Shown here: positions 7,488 through 16,745 of the stretch, one piece after another | Position numbering within the stretch: position 1 is the stretch's first letter | How the letters are laid out: each line of letters begins with the position of its first letter | Assembly (NCBI RefSeq): GCF_001658025.2 | Contig: NZ_CP014007.2 | Span: forward strand, 2,728,001 to 2,792,000 | DNA: 64,000 bases | Direction: 5' to 3' | Source of the DNA: Kosakonia oryzae | Lineage (GTDB): Bacteria; Pseudomonadota; Gammaproteobacteria; Enterobacterales; Enterobacteriaceae | Position numbers and translations under genes: made by a program | Notes under the pieces: generated by a model | The model's database searches: none | Seen by the model: the letters and a program-made list of their open reading frames with translations, nothing else | Told to the model about the DNA's origin: nothing

Positions 7488-9751
7488 TGAACGATATTCT
7501 GCTCGACTCGCTCAACGATCTCGATCCGCGTTATCCGGTTCCACAGGTGTACGATTTTCTCGCTTCGCCCGAAAACCGCGACATCCTCGAGTATGTTTAC
7601 CGCGACCCCTTCGGCTGCCATGTTTTTCCTGGCGACATTAAAGACTACCCGCTGGAAGCGTATTTCCAGGACATGGCGCACGATATCGCACAGGCGAAGC
7701 AGATCCACCTCTGGGTGTCGATCCCAACCTGCCGCTACCGCTGCCATTTCTGTCAGTTCCCGACCATTATCCTCAACCCGCAGAGCGCGCCCTCACAGGC
7801 GGTTTTTCGCCAACTGGTGGATTACAACATCAAGGAGGCCACGCTGTGGCTTGACAAGGTGCCCACGCTTGCCGGAGCGGAAGTAGGGGAATTTAATATT
7901 TTCGGCGGCACACCGTCGCTGTTACCCGCGGCGGAGCTACAGCGCCTGATGGCGTTTTACCAGCAGCACTTCAACCTTTCTGCCGCCACGCTGCGTTTTG
8001 AAGGCGAACCGGCAACGCTGACCAAATCCTATCTGGAGCGACTTAAAACGCTGGGGTTCAGCAAAATCAGTTTCGGCGTTCAGTCGTTCAACAATGACAT
8101 CATCGCCGCTTGCGGGCGCAGGCATACGGCCGAAACCTGCGAACAGACCATCGCGAACGCGCGCGAAGTGGGTTTTGACTGGATCAGCATCGACCTGATC
8201 TACGGTCTGCCGGGGCAAAGCGTTGATGACGTGAAATATGATATGGAAAAATGCCGTGAACTGGCGATTTCTCATGTCGTCTGCACCAAACTGCACCTTG
8301 CGGAGTTTATGAAGCAACGCACGGGCGTTTCCGGCCAACGGCAAAGTTTATGGCAGAAAAAGGGGGCTAACAGCGAGGCGTTCCCGGGGCTGGGTAAGCA
8401 GTACCAGATGCGGGAACTGATTGAACGCTATCTCGCCGCGGATTACCGCGAACATCCCACCATGTATTTCCACCGCAACACGCAACACGCAGAAAAATGG
8501 AAGGGGCTGATTACCGATCTGGATAAACAGTATCCGGAAGTGGCCATTGGTCTCGGCGGCAGTTCAAAATGTTCGCTGGCGGAAGCCATTAATATCACCG
8601 ACTACCGGCGCTACAAGGCGGTGCTGGACGAAGGACAACTGCCCATCGACAGCAGCCAGGGTTTTTCTCCGCTTCAGCGCGAAGTGAATGCGTTCAAAAT
8701 GGCGTTATCGACCTTACGTCCGGTATGCAATCACGAATTCAGGAAACGCTTTGACGGGCGTAGTTTTTTCAGCAATCCGTTTATCTGCCGCGCGCTGAAG
8801 ACGTTAACCTCGAAAACCCTGCTCACCGTGCGCGATGATGTCGTCACGCTCACGCCAAACGGCGTGACGCTGGTTGAAGCTATCATCAACACCCAATTTT
8901 CTTCCGGCGACAGCAGGAGGTTGCCAGTGACAAACACGGACGTATCAGCACCGGTTTTTAGCCTCTATTACATTGCGATTGACACCGAAGCTGGCGTTAC
9001 CAACGCGCAGTTTGAGGAATTTGTCCGCGAAAAAGGGTGCAAGATCCCCTGTTATCCGGGGTGGCGCTGGACATTGCTGCGCGGTTTACGCGGTGAGCGT
9101 GCCGGGCAATTTATGATGCTGTACGAAATTGAAAGCGCGGAATGCCGCGATCGCTATCAGCGCGCCGATGGCAATCTCACGCCGCTGGCGCGCCAATTCT
9201 GGCGCGATCGTCCGCAGGCGCAAGCGATCCTGCGTGAGTGGCAGCGTCTGGGAACATTTAGCGCGCTGCCAACGCTCTACACCGATTACCGTCTGCTGGC
9301 AGAAAATAAAAAAAGCACCGTCACCGAGGGTCCGCGCTATCGCGAGCGTCCCGGTGAAGAGGCGGAAGCCCGGGTTATTGGCATTCACAATCTGGCGCTG
9401 CGTCCGGATGTTAAAGCGCAGGACTTCGAGACCTTCATCGCCGAGAATCACCACCGCATTGAGGACTACCCTGACTGGAAATTTCGTTTGCTGAAAGGTG
9501 AACGCGGTAACCGGCTCGATCAATATGTGGTGATGATGGAGATCGCCAGCCTGGTGGCGCTGGATCAGTTCTACCCGCAACCTGATATCGCCACCGATGA
9601 AGCGGCCATTTTTGCCAGAGCGCACCGGGATACCAAGCAGATGTACGAAGAGTGGAAGCAGCTCGCTTCGTTTTCCGGCTCGCCGCAAATCTACACCGAT
9701 TACCTGGCAGTTGCCGAAAGTCAGCCCGACGAAGAGAACAGGGGAGTGTGA
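7487..9751 (+). CDS. HemN-like radical SAM enzyme fused to a duplicated C-terminal domain (754 aa)
   Basis: Residues 1 to about 470 are a HemN/HemW/HutW-type radical SAM enzyme. C82, C86 and C89 form the CX3CX2C cluster motif (PTCRYRCHFCQFP), followed by FNIFGGTPSLL, ISFGVQSFN and ISIDLIYGLPGQ. Family members open or decarboxylate porphyrins, transfer methyl groups, or chaperone heme. Residues 490-750 hold two copies of a domain of about 125 residues with a YP[GD]W[RK][WF]xLL[KR]G motif and a C-terminal EWxxxxxFSxxPxxYTDY motif. The same tandem pair forms the whole protein encoded at 10946-11743. An in-frame GTG with a perfect AGGAGG lies exactly at the boundary (8927), so a 274-residue C-terminal product may also be made. 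It overlaps the GT2 gene and lies 3 bases before an MFS gene. The substrate is unknown. Confidence 0.85.
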   Translation: MNDILLDSLNDLDPRYPVPQVYDFLASPENRDILEYVYRDPFGCHVFPGDIKDYPLEAYFQDMAHDIAQAKQIHLWVSIPTCRYRCHFCQFPTIILNPQSAPSQAVFRQLVDYNIKEATLWLDKVPTLAGAEVGEFNIFGGTPSLLPAAELQRLMAFYQQHFNLSAATLRFEGEPATLTKSYLERLKTLGFSKISFGVQSFNNDIIAACGRRHTAETCEQTIANAREVGFDWISIDLIYGLPGQSVDDVKYDMEKCRELAISHVVCTKLHLAEFMKQRTGVSGQRQSLWQKKGANSEAFPGLGKQYQMRELIERYLAADYREHPTMYFHRNTQHAEKWKGLITDLDKQYPEVAIGLGGSSKCSLAEAINITDYRRYKAVLDEGQLPIDSSQGFSPLQREVNAFKMALSTLRPVCNHEFRKRFDGRSFFSNPFICRALKTLTSKTLLTVRDDVVTLTPNGVTLVEAIINTQFSSGDSRRLPVTNTDVSAPVFSLYYIAIDTEAGVTNAQFEEFVREKGCKIPCYPGWRWTLLRGLRGERAGQFMMLYEIESAECRDRYQRADGNLTPLARQFWRDRPQAQAILREWQRLGTFSALPTLYTDYRLLAENKKSTVTEGPRYRERPGEEAEARVIGIHNLALRPDVKAQDFETFIAENHHRIEDYPDWKFRLLKGERGNRLDQYVVMMEIASLVALDQFYPQPDIATDEAAIFARAHRDTKQMYEEWKQLASFSGSPQIYTDYLAVAESQPDEENRGV
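8914..8929 (+). promoter_or_regulatory. internal ribosome-binding site and in-frame GTG in the radical SAM gene
   Basis: AGGAGG (8915-8920) is followed by six bases and GTG at 8927, in frame with the surrounding gene. Translation from here would yield a 274-residue protein consisting only of the tandem domain, close to the 265 residues of the downstream stand-alone paralogue. This suggests either a recent fusion of two genes by stop-codon loss or deliberate dual expression. Confidence 0.6.
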
Positions 9752-9754
9752 GCC

Positions 9755-10915
9755 ATGACGCGTCATTTCTCTGGAATTTTTCCGTCGGAAAATCTGCGTC
9801 AACAACGCTCGACGCGGGCGATTTTCCTGGTTGCCGGTTTGGGCGTGTCGGCCTGGGCGCCGCTGATCCCGTTGGTCAAGCGCGGGCTTCAGCTTGACGA
9901 TGGCGAGCTCGGTTTACTGCTGTTTTGTGTGGCGGCTGGATCGATGCTGGCGATGCCATTCAACGGCCGCTTGATCCACCGCGTTGGCTACCGGGCGTTG
10001 ATCCTGTGCTGCGCGTTGCTGCTGTGCGTCTGCCTTTCGCTACTGCTGTCTGTCACTTCCCCCGCCGCTATGGGCGGGGTTTTACTGCTATTTGGTGCGG
10101 CAAATGGCCTGCTGGATGTCTCAATGAACAGCCAGGCCGTCGTGGTTGAGCGCGAAGCCGGACAGGCGCGAATGGCCGGGTTTCACAGCTTTTTTAGTCT
10201 CGGCTGTATTGCCGGTGCCGGAAGCATCAGCCTGCTGCTGTGGGCAAATATGCCGCCACGCTATGCAAGCGTTCTGGTGGCATTTGCGATGGCGGTTATC
10301 GTCCTCGCAGCCTCGGGGCATTTGTTAGCAAAACGCCCGCAGCACAGCGGCGCGGCTGGCGGCACATGCCAGGCGCTGGCACATCCGGGTATGCGGCTTA
10401 TCGCTATCGTGTGCTTTTTCATCTTTATGATCGAAGGCGCAATGCTCGACTGGTCTGCGGTTTTTCTCCACAGCGAGCGGCGGGTAGCAACGCAGCAGGC
10501 GGGGTTTGGTTTCACGCTCTATTCCGTCGCCATCGCGCTGGCGAGGCTGTACGGCGATCGCCTGATTAATCGCTATGGCCATCTGAGAATGCTGATTGCC
10601 AGCGCGATAAGCGCCGCCGCAGGATTGCTGGTGGTGGTGTCGGTTGATAGTGCAGCCGTTTCCCTGGCGGGGTTTGCGCTGGTAGGCGCAGGGTTGGCGA
10701 ATATCGTGCCCATTCTTTTCTCGATCGCGGGGAATCAGCCGGTGCCATCGCACTTTGCGCTGCCCGCAGTGACACTGTTTGGCTATGCCGGGCTGTTAAG
10801 CGGCCCGGCGTTAATTGGCGTTTTCGCGCAGCATACCAGCCTGGTCACGGTGTTCAGCGCCGGGGTGGCGATCCTGATCGCGATAAGCCTGCTGGCACGC
10901 GCCATTACACGGTAG
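9755..10915 (+). CDS. MFS transporter, YbjJ-like (386 aa)
   Basis: Twelve hydrophobic segments spread over 386 residues, with the cytoplasmic loop signature GRLIHRVGYRALIL between segments 2 and 3, place it in the major facilitator superfamily. The overall pattern resembles E. coli YbjJ and fucose-permease-like carriers, including the segment LLFGAANGLLDVSMNSQAV. It starts 3 bases after the radical SAM stop codon, so it belongs to the same operon. It is likely to move the product or precursor of the cluster across the inner membrane. Direction and substrate cannot be inferred from sequence alone. Confidence 0.85.
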   Translation: MTRHFSGIFPSENLRQQRSTRAIFLVAGLGVSAWAPLIPLVKRGLQLDDGELGLLLFCVAAGSMLAMPFNGRLIHRVGYRALILCCALLLCVCLSLLLSVTSPAAMGGVLLLFGAANGLLDVSMNSQAVVVEREAGQARMAGFHSFFSLGCIAGAGSISLLLWANMPPRYASVLVAFAMAVIVLAASGHLLAKRPQHSGAAGGTCQALAHPGMRLIAIVCFFIFMIEGAMLDWSAVFLHSERRVATQQAGFGFTLYSVAIALARLYGDRLINRYGHLRMLIASAISAAAGLLVVVSVDSAAVSLAGFALVGAGLANIVPILFSIAGNQPVPSHFALPAVTLFGYAGLLSGPALIGVFAQHTSLVTVFSAGVAILIAISLLARAITR

Positions 10916-10945
10916 TTGATTAATAAACTGAAGAAAGGAGTCTTT

Positions 10946-11743
10946 ATGAACAATGCAGCTCAGGCTATTTTTAGCCTGCATTACATCGGCCTGAATTTAA
11001 AGAAAGGCGTTACTGAGGCTGATTTTGAAGAGTTTGTCCGCCAGCGCGGCGTGCAGATCCCGGCTTATCCTGGATGGCGCTGGACGCTCCTGAAAGGGTT
11101 GCGCGGCGAGAGAGAAAACCAGTATCTGATGCTGTACGAAGCCCCGAGTTTGCCGCTCTATTCCCGTTATGTTGCAGAGAACGGCGAACAAACGGCAGAG
11201 GCGCAAAATTTCTGGCAACAGCATCCACAGGCGCTGGCGTTGATTGCCGAGTGGAAAACCTATGCCACCTTCGCCGAATTGCCGACCCTTTTCACCACCT
11301 ATTCGTTGGTCGCGGAAAACACCAACAGCTCACTGGCGGAAGGGCCCAATTATCAGGTTGTCGCCGGGCAAAAAACGCGCTCGCGCGTGGTGGGCATTCA
11401 TAATCTGGCCTTACGTGCTGGCGTAAAACCGCAAACTTTTGAACAATTTATTATCGATAACATTCACCGCGTGGAAGATTACCCCGGCTGGAAGTTTCAT
11501 TTACTGAAAGGTCAGGGCGGCAACCGACAGGAGCAGTATGCGGTAATGCTGGAAATCGAAAGCCTCGATTCGCTGAATTCATTTCATCCGGAGCTCGATG
11601 TTTCCACGGAAAAGGCGCTGAGCTTCGTAAAAGCGCACCAGGATACAGAACGCATGTATGACGAATGGCGCACGCTGGCCTCGTTCTCCGGTGCGCCGCA
11701 ACTCTATACGGACTACCTGGCGATTGCCGGAAATGGGCAATAA
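10946..11743 (+). CDS. tandem-domain protein related to the radical SAM C-terminal extension (265 aa)
   Basis: The protein is two copies of the same roughly 125-residue domain seen at the end of the radical SAM protein. Copy 1 contains YPGWRWTLLKG and copy 2 YPGWKFHLLKG, each followed by G-R-x-x-Q-Y and a hydrophobic strand. Each copy closes with EWxxxxxFxxxPxLxTxY. The beta-alpha-rich, about 100-residue units recall dimeric alpha-beta barrel (Dabb, EthD, IsdG-like) folds, but that assignment is a guess from pattern. There is no signal peptide or membrane span. The ATG at 10946 has a strong AAAGGAG and is preferred over an upstream in-frame start. It is the last gene of the cluster and is convergent with algL five bases away. 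Confidence 0.75.
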   Translation: MNNAAQAIFSLHYIGLNLKKGVTEADFEEFVRQRGVQIPAYPGWRWTLLKGLRGERENQYLMLYEAPSLPLYSRYVAENGEQTAEAQNFWQQHPQALALIAEWKTYATFAELPTLFTTYSLVAENTNSSLAEGPNYQVVAGQKTRSRVVGIHNLALRAGVKPQTFEQFIIDNIHRVEDYPGWKFHLLKGQGGNRQEQYAVMLEIESLDSLNSFHPELDVSTEKALSFVKAHQDTERMYDEWRTLASFSGAPQLYTDYLAIAGNGQ

Positions 11744-11748
11744 TTGAT

Positions 11749-12834
11749 TCACTCAACTCTGGCGACACCGGCCAGACGGCTCAGGTCGCCGCCCAGACGC
11801 GTATTTTGCCACGGACGCAAACTGGCCAACCGCTGTTTCAACGCACTGTCACAGACATACAGCGAACACCAGGCGTCAAGCCAGGCCAGGTTCGTCGGAT
11901 GTTGCAAAAAAGCCCTATCCTGCGCTACGCCAGTGCGTTGTGTAAATGCGCTGGCGTCATCCAGGCCGCCAATCACCCGCACGCCGAGGCGTTTTAATGC
12001 GCCGTGATTTTCTGCCAGTGCATCAATGCCATTCGCCCGCGCAAACAGCGCGATCATCACCAGCGGTTGCAGCGCGTAATTATGATAGGAAAGGGCGCGC
12101 TGGCGGCGGCGCAGCTCATTGGGTAAAAAGCCTTCATCATCCACCTGCTGCATGGCGGTGCGATAGATATCCAGCGCGGCGGTGAACAGATCCTGTCGCT
12201 GCGTTACCACGGCGGTGGCAATGATCGCCCAGGCCGCCCAGTAACTATGGTTGTTAACCCTCTCCAGCGGCAAATCATGCCACTCTTTCACGGTCAAATC
12301 CCCCAGACGCCCCAGCCAGCGTTGAATATTTTGCTGCTGCGCCGGGTAAGCGTTAAGCGGATGCTGCGGCGCGTATTCCAGTTGCAACCAGGCGGAGGAG
12401 AAGGTGGCCAGCGCCCATTTGCGCATTGACCTGCCGGTATGATTATTGGCGCGCTCCGTTAACGCGCCCGCGCTGGCCCATTGATCCAGCGCGGCCACCG
12501 TGCAGGCAACATATTGCGCATTGCCGCTGTGCGCCCAGGCGGTGACCTGACGGCTGATATAGCGCTCCATATCGGTGATAGGCAGCGTCTGCTGGTGAAA
12601 CGCCGCATCGGCCTGCGGATTGAGCGTGGCACGGGCGCTGTCGGAGCCTGCATATTTGCTGGGGAAATCGAGCACGCCGGTAAACGGCGCGGGAACATTC
12701 GGGCATTTTACGGTTTTATCGCCTGAAGCCTTTTGTTCCGGCGGCTGCATAAATCCGGCGGGAGGAGAGAGAGAAGCGGCGGCACAGGTGGCCGCCGTCA
12801 GGATAAAAAACAGCACAGCTCTGAGTAACATCAT
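11749..12834 (-). CDS. algL: alginate lyase AlgL, poly(beta-D-mannuronate) lyase (PL5)
   Basis: The 361-residue protein aligns throughout with Pseudomonas AlgL, a periplasmic lyase that cleaves mannuronate-rich alginate by beta-elimination. Diagnostic segments are FPSKYAGSDSARATLN, NHTGRSMRKWALA, the catalytic-region NNHSYWAAWA, and the run from DDEGFLPNELRRRQ to ALSYHNYAL. Residues 1-19 form a signal peptide (MMLLRAVLFF, then ILTAATCAAA). I chose ATG 12834 because AAGGCG lies five bases before it; the upstream TTG has no ribosome site. It follows the chemoreceptor gene by 49 bases on the same strand. No alginate polymerase or epimerase genes are in view, so a scavenging or biofilm-cleaving role is more likely than part of alginate synthesis. 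Confidence 0.92.
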   Translation of the reverse strand: MMLLRAVLFFILTAATCAAASLSPPAGFMQPPEQKASGDKTVKCPNVPAPFTGVLDFPSKYAGSDSARATLNPQADAAFHQQTLPITDMERYISRQVTAWAHSGNAQYVACTVAALDQWASAGALTERANNHTGRSMRKWALATFSSAWLQLEYAPQHPLNAYPAQQQNIQRWLGRLGDLTVKEWHDLPLERVNNHSYWAAWAIIATAVVTQRQDLFTAALDIYRTAMQQVDDEGFLPNELRRRQRALSYHNYALQPLVMIALFARANGIDALAENHGALKRLGVRVIGGLDDASAFTQRTGVAQDRAFLQHPTNLAWLDAWCSLYVCDSALKQRLASLRPWQNTRLGGDLSRLAGVARVE

Positions 12835-12883
12835 GCTTCGCCTTTTGCACAAAAATGCCCGCAACGACTATAGCATGTGTTGA

Positions 12884-14422
12884 TCAGCTACCGCCGAACA
12901 CATGTACCGCGCGATGCAGGCGGGCTGCGCGTTCTGAAAGATCTTCCGCCGCGCTGGTTACCTGTTCCACCATCGACGTGTTGTTGTGGGTCATGGTCCC
13001 GATACGGGAAACGGACTGGTTAATCAGCTCCAGCGCCTGCGTCTGTTCGTTGGTCGCAGTGCTAATCTCTTTGATCATCGTGGACATGTTAATCACGCTG
13101 TCAATCATCGCCGTCAGATGCGTTTCCGTATTGGCAACCATCTCCACACCGTTCTTCACGTTCGCCACGTTATGCTCAATCAGCGTCTGGATCTCGCGCG
13201 CGGCGGAGGCCGAGTGTTGCGCCAGATTGCGCACTTCGGCGGCAACCACGGCAAAGCCACGGCCGGACTCTCCGGCACGCGCCGCTTCCACCGCCGCATT
13301 CAGCGCCAGGATATTGGTCTGGAAGGCGATACTGTCGATGACGCTAATGATATCGACGATTTTGCTGTTATCCGCAGAAACAGACTGCATCATGCCGATC
13401 GTTTTTTTCATCACATTACCGCTTTCCATCGCGCTGGCGCTGGCTTCATCCGCTCTGACCATCGCTTCGGCAGCGGTTTCCGCTGTCTGGCGCACGGCGC
13501 TGGCAATCTCTTCTACCGCGGCGGCAGTCTGATGCAGTTCGCCGGAGGTTTCTTCCGTGCGGCGTTGCAGGGATTCGCCTTCGCTGGTAATACGCCCGCT
13601 GATCACACGGATACCGTTGATTTGCGTCGAGACATCGCCCACCAGCGAACTGAGATTTAACCCGGCCTGGTTAACCAGACGCATCAATAAACCAATTTCA
13701 TCCACACGATTAAAGCGCACATAATCGCCCTGGCGGCCGGAAACCACTTTCTGCATTTGTTCGAGCACAATTTTCAGCGGACGAGATATTTGGCTGTGCA
13801 AAAAAACTGACAACAAACCTAATATAATAATTGCACTTCCGGCTTTTTCTGCGGCATCGAAAGGAACAAATTGCAGCGCAACGAGCAGGGCGGCGGTAAT
13901 AATCGTGCCAACATTTATGCGTTTTGAAACACTGATTCGCTGGAAGATGGAGAAAAAAGAAAATAAACCACGGCGAACAACCAGTCCTTTATAAAAACGA
14001 TGTCCGCGGAGCTTGTTTTCATTCGCCTGCTGATAAAGTTCAGCGCTGGCGTCAATTTCTTCACGGGTTGGGATATTTCGCACCGAGATATAACCGGTGA
14101 GCTCTCCTTGCTGATATACCGGAGTGACGTTGGCGCGAACCCAGTAGTGATCGCCATTGAGACGGCGGTTTTTAACGATCCCGGTCCAACTGTCTCCTTG
14201 CTGAATAGTGAACCACATATCGCTAAATGCCGCAGGCGGCATATCAGGGTGACGAATTATATTATGCGCCTCACCCATAAGTTGATCTTCGCTATATCCG
14301 CTGGCATCAATAAAAGCGGAGTTAGCATAAGTAATATGGCTGTGTGTGTTAGTGGTCGACAACAGCGTCGTGCCATCGTTAAGCAAAAACTCTTTCTGTG
14401 TAACAGGAGTGTTACGCTTCAT
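12884..14422 (-). CDS. Aer-like PAS-containing methyl-accepting chemotaxis protein (512 aa)
   Basis: Residues 1-120 are a PAS domain very like that of E. coli Aer ([59 protein letters not shown]), which binds FAD and senses redox state. A hydrophobic membrane anchor around residues 170-210, a HAMP region and a long methyl-accepting signalling domain follow; the conserved hairpin tip reads [20 protein letters not shown]. As in Aer there is no periplasmic sensor domain. It probably reports energy state to the CheA/CheW array. ATG at 14422 is chosen because its product aligns with the Aer N-terminus, and GGGG lies nine bases upstream. It may be co-transcribed with algL. Confidence 0.92.
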   Translation of the reverse strand: MKRNTPVTQKEFLLNDGTTLLSTTNTHSHITYANSAFIDASGYSEDQLMGEAHNIIRHPDMPPAAFSDMWFTIQQGDSWTGIVKNRRLNGDHYWVRANVTPVYQQGELTGYISVRNIPTREEIDASAELYQQANENKLRGHRFYKGLVVRRGLFSFFSIFQRISVSKRINVGTIITAALLVALQFVPFDAAEKAGSAIIILGLLSVFLHSQISRPLKIVLEQMQKVVSGRQGDYVRFNRVDEIGLLMRLVNQAGLNLSSLVGDVSTQINGIRVISGRITSEGESLQRRTEETSGELHQTAAAVEEIASAVRQTAETAAEAMVRADEASASAMESGNVMKKTIGMMQSVSADNSKIVDIISVIDSIAFQTNILALNAAVEAARAGESGRGFAVVAAEVRNLAQHSASAAREIQTLIEHNVANVKNGVEMVANTETHLTAMIDSVINMSTMIKEISTATNEQTQALELINQSVSRIGTMTHNNTSMVEQVTSAAEDLSERAARLHRAVHVFGGS

Positions 14423-14910
14423 GAATATTCCCCACAATATACCGCGATCAAAAAAGTATTGCTGACGCGGTAATGGCTTTTTTTATAATTTACCGGCCAG
14501 TCGATTTGTTGTTATTACCGATGCATTCTCCACAAACCTGGGGCTGACGGAAAGTAGCTGTGATAAATATTTTTTAAGTCAGGCTTACCGTTCCGTTGAT
14601 AAATATTGTTATGATTTTGCGAAAGAAAAATGATGAAGTGAAAATTCACCAGCGATAAGTAAATCCTTAAGCCAAATTACCAGCCAGCCATGCATAAAAG
14701 CCTGAAAATTAAGCGACGAAAAATAGAAACATTAACATAGCGGGCTAATGTGTTTACATTTTTGCGCAGCCAAATATCAGCAAAACAGCAGCATTCGTTA
14801 AATATTGCCTCAACAACAGTCAAAAAAACATTATATTTTGCAGGGGAATTGTACAGACAGCGAATAGGGAAATGGGAATACTGCGCGGCGTAAGTAGCGC
14901 CGCGCAATAA
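14423..14910. other. intergenic region between chemoreceptor and ABC transporter operon
   Basis: About 490 bases of AT-rich sequence. The left part should hold the chemoreceptor promoter, but I can pick no convincing -35/-10 pair. The right end carries the stem-loop that follows the ABC operon. No coding sequence is supported; the only long frame has no ribosome site and no similarity that I recognise. Confidence 0.5.
14882..14906 (-). terminator. stem-loop after the amino-acid ABC operon
   Basis: A 9-bp GC-rich stem TGCGCGGCG/CGCCGCGCA with a 7-base loop begins five bases past the last stop codon. No T-run follows on the minus strand, so it may act as an mRNA 3'-end stabiliser or a rho-assisted terminator. 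Confidence 0.55.
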
Positions 14911-15672
14911 TTAATGGCTAAGGATTTGGTCGAGAAACTGGCGGGTACGCGGATGCGCAGGCTGGGTAAAAAAGGTTTCTGGCGGGGCGGATTCGACAAT
15001 GCGCCCGTCGGCCATCAGCACCACGTTATCCGCAACGGTGCGGGCAAACCCCATCTCATGGGTGACCACAATCATCGTCATACCGCTTTCAGCGAGATCG
15101 AGCATTACGTCCAGCACTTCTTTGATCATCTCCGGATCGAGCGCCGAAGTGGGTTCATCAAACAGCATTATCTCTGGTTGCATACAGAGTGCGCGGGCAA
15201 TGGCCACACGCTGCTGCTGGCCGCCAGAGAGTTGCAGCGGGAACTTATGCGCCTGATTGGCAATCTGCACTTTTTCCAGATAATGCATCGCCAGTTCCGT
15301 TGCCTGCGCGCGGCTCATCTTGCGCACCAGTGTCGGGCCGATAATCAGGTTATCCAGCACGCTTAAGTGCGGAAACAGATTAAACTGCTGAAACAGCATG
15401 CCAATACTCAGACGGATACGACTGATATTACGCACGTTGTCGTTCATTTCGATGCCGTTCACCAGAATCTGGCCTTTCTGATGCTCTTCCAGCCGGTTAA
15501 TGCAGCGGATCAGCGTTGATTTTCCGGAGCCAGAAGGGCCGCAAATCACCACGCGTTCCCCTTTTTTCACGCTGAGCGATACCTCATCCAGCACCTGAAA
15601 TTTCCCGTACCATTTACTGACACCGGTTAATTGAATAATCGCGTCTTGCGCGGGCGAAGTGGCTTGCATCAC
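14911..15672 (-). CDS. amino-acid ABC transporter ATP-binding protein (253 aa)
   Basis: A polar-amino-acid type ATPase (GlnQ/HisP/YhdZ family) that powers import. Walker A is GPSGSGKST around residue 46, the Q-loop is FQQFNLFPHL, the signature is LSGGQQQRVAIARAL, and Walker B MLFDEPTSALDPE is followed by the H-loop VVTHEMGFA. Length is typical. It is the last of four genes that together match the YhdWXYZ/AapJQMP arrangement. Similarity to E. coli YhdZ is strong but well short of identity, so it is a paralogue or a diverged orthologue. The start codon overlaps the stop of the upstream permease (ATGA). Confidence 0.93.
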   Translation of the reverse strand: MMQATSPAQDAIIQLTGVSKWYGKFQVLDEVSLSVKKGERVVICGPSGSGKSTLIRCINRLEEHQKGQILVNGIEMNDNVRNISRIRLSIGMLFQQFNLFPHLSVLDNLIIGPTLVRKMSRAQATELAMHYLEKVQIANQAHKFPLQLSGGQQQRVAIARALCMQPEIMLFDEPTSALDPEMIKEVLDVMLDLAESGMTMIVVTHEMGFARTVADNVVLMADGRIVESAPPETFFTQPAHPRTRQFLDQILSH

Positions 15673-16736
15673 GAAACTCCTTCAGGATTACGGCTGGCAT
15701 CAATGCGTTTTTCTACCCACACGGCATAACGGGAAAGCAAAAAGCCAAACACTAAATAGAGACCGGCAATGAACACGTAGGTTTCGATGTAGTAGCGACG
15801 CCACTGCGGATCCTGCATCGCAGCAGTAGTGGCAGTCAGCACATCGAACAACCCAATGATGATGACAAACGACGAGTTTTTCATTGCCGCAATAATATGG
15901 TTGGTCACCGCTGGCAGGCAGATACGCAGCGCCTGCGGCAGCACGATTTTCGTGGTGGTGTGCCAGTACCCCAGATTCAGCACGGCAGCAGCTTCATACT
16001 GGCCGCGCGGCACCGCCTGTAAACCGCCACGGATCACTTCCGCCTGGTAACAGGCAAAGAACAGCGCAATACCAATAATCACGCGCAGCAGTTTATTGAC
16101 CTCCATGCCTGCCGGTAAAAATAGCGGGAACACATTCACCGCGACAAACAGAATGGTGATCAGCGGCACGCCGCGCAGACTTTCAATAAAAATGACCGAC
16201 AGGCCGCGCAGAAACGGCAGCGGCGAACGGCGTCCGAGCGCGAGGATGACCGAAACCGGCATACCGATGATTACAGTGCCGGAAAAGAGCAGCAGGGTGA
16301 GTGGCAAACCGCCCCAGTCAGATGAGGGCACCGCTTTCAGCCCAAAAAAACCGCCGCTCATCAACACCGACATCAGCGCAATCGATACCAGCCACAGCGG
16401 CCACAATAAGCGCGAGTGCCAGCACATTGGCGAGAGTGATAAACCAACGGTGACAAACCACACCAGCATCGCCAGCGCTGCGCGCCACTGCTCATCATAG
16501 GGATAAAGACCAAACAGGATCGGGCGATACTTTTCGCCAATCACCGCCCAGCAGGCCCCGGTGGCGGCCCGGCACTGTTCTGCCGTGCCATGAAAACCGA
16601 TGGCGTCGATAATGCCCCAGCGGATCAGCGTTGAAGCAACCAGCCCTATTACGGTTAACAGCAGCAGCGTCAGTACCGTCTGCGCAACGCTGCTGAACAA
16701 ATTACGGCGCAGCCAGAAAACCACGGCATTTTGCAT
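15669..16736 (-). CDS. amino-acid ABC transporter permease, AapM/YhdY-like (355 aa)
   Basis: An inner-membrane permease with the polar-amino-acid ABC signature in its second half: SLRGVPLITILFVAVNVFP, then an EAA-type loop in the segment QAEVIRGGLQAVPRGQYEAA. The long N-terminal extension with extra membrane segments is typical of the AapQ/AapM group rather than of short HisQ/GlnP permeases. It pairs with the preceding permease to form the heteromeric channel, and overlaps the ATPase gene by four bases. The conserved proline in the AVTNHII segment and the ATG at 16736 with an upstream AAGGAAC support this frame. Confidence 0.92.
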   Translation of the reverse strand: MQNAVVFWLRRNLFSSVAQTVLTLLLLTVIGLVASTLIRWGIIDAIGFHGTAEQCRAATGACWAVIGEKYRPILFGLYPYDEQWRAALAMLVWFVTVGLSLSPMCWHSRLLWPLWLVSIALMSVLMSGGFFGLKAVPSSDWGGLPLTLLLFSGTVIIGMPVSVILALGRRSPLPFLRGLSVIFIESLRGVPLITILFVAVNVFPLFLPAGMEVNKLLRVIIGIALFFACYQAEVIRGGLQAVPRGQYEAAAVLNLGYWHTTTKIVLPQALRICLPAVTNHIIAAMKNSSFVIIIGLFDVLTATTAAMQDPQWRRYYIETYVFIAGLYLVFGFLLSRYAVWVEKRIDASRNPEGVS

Positions 16737-16745
16737 AACGGTTCC

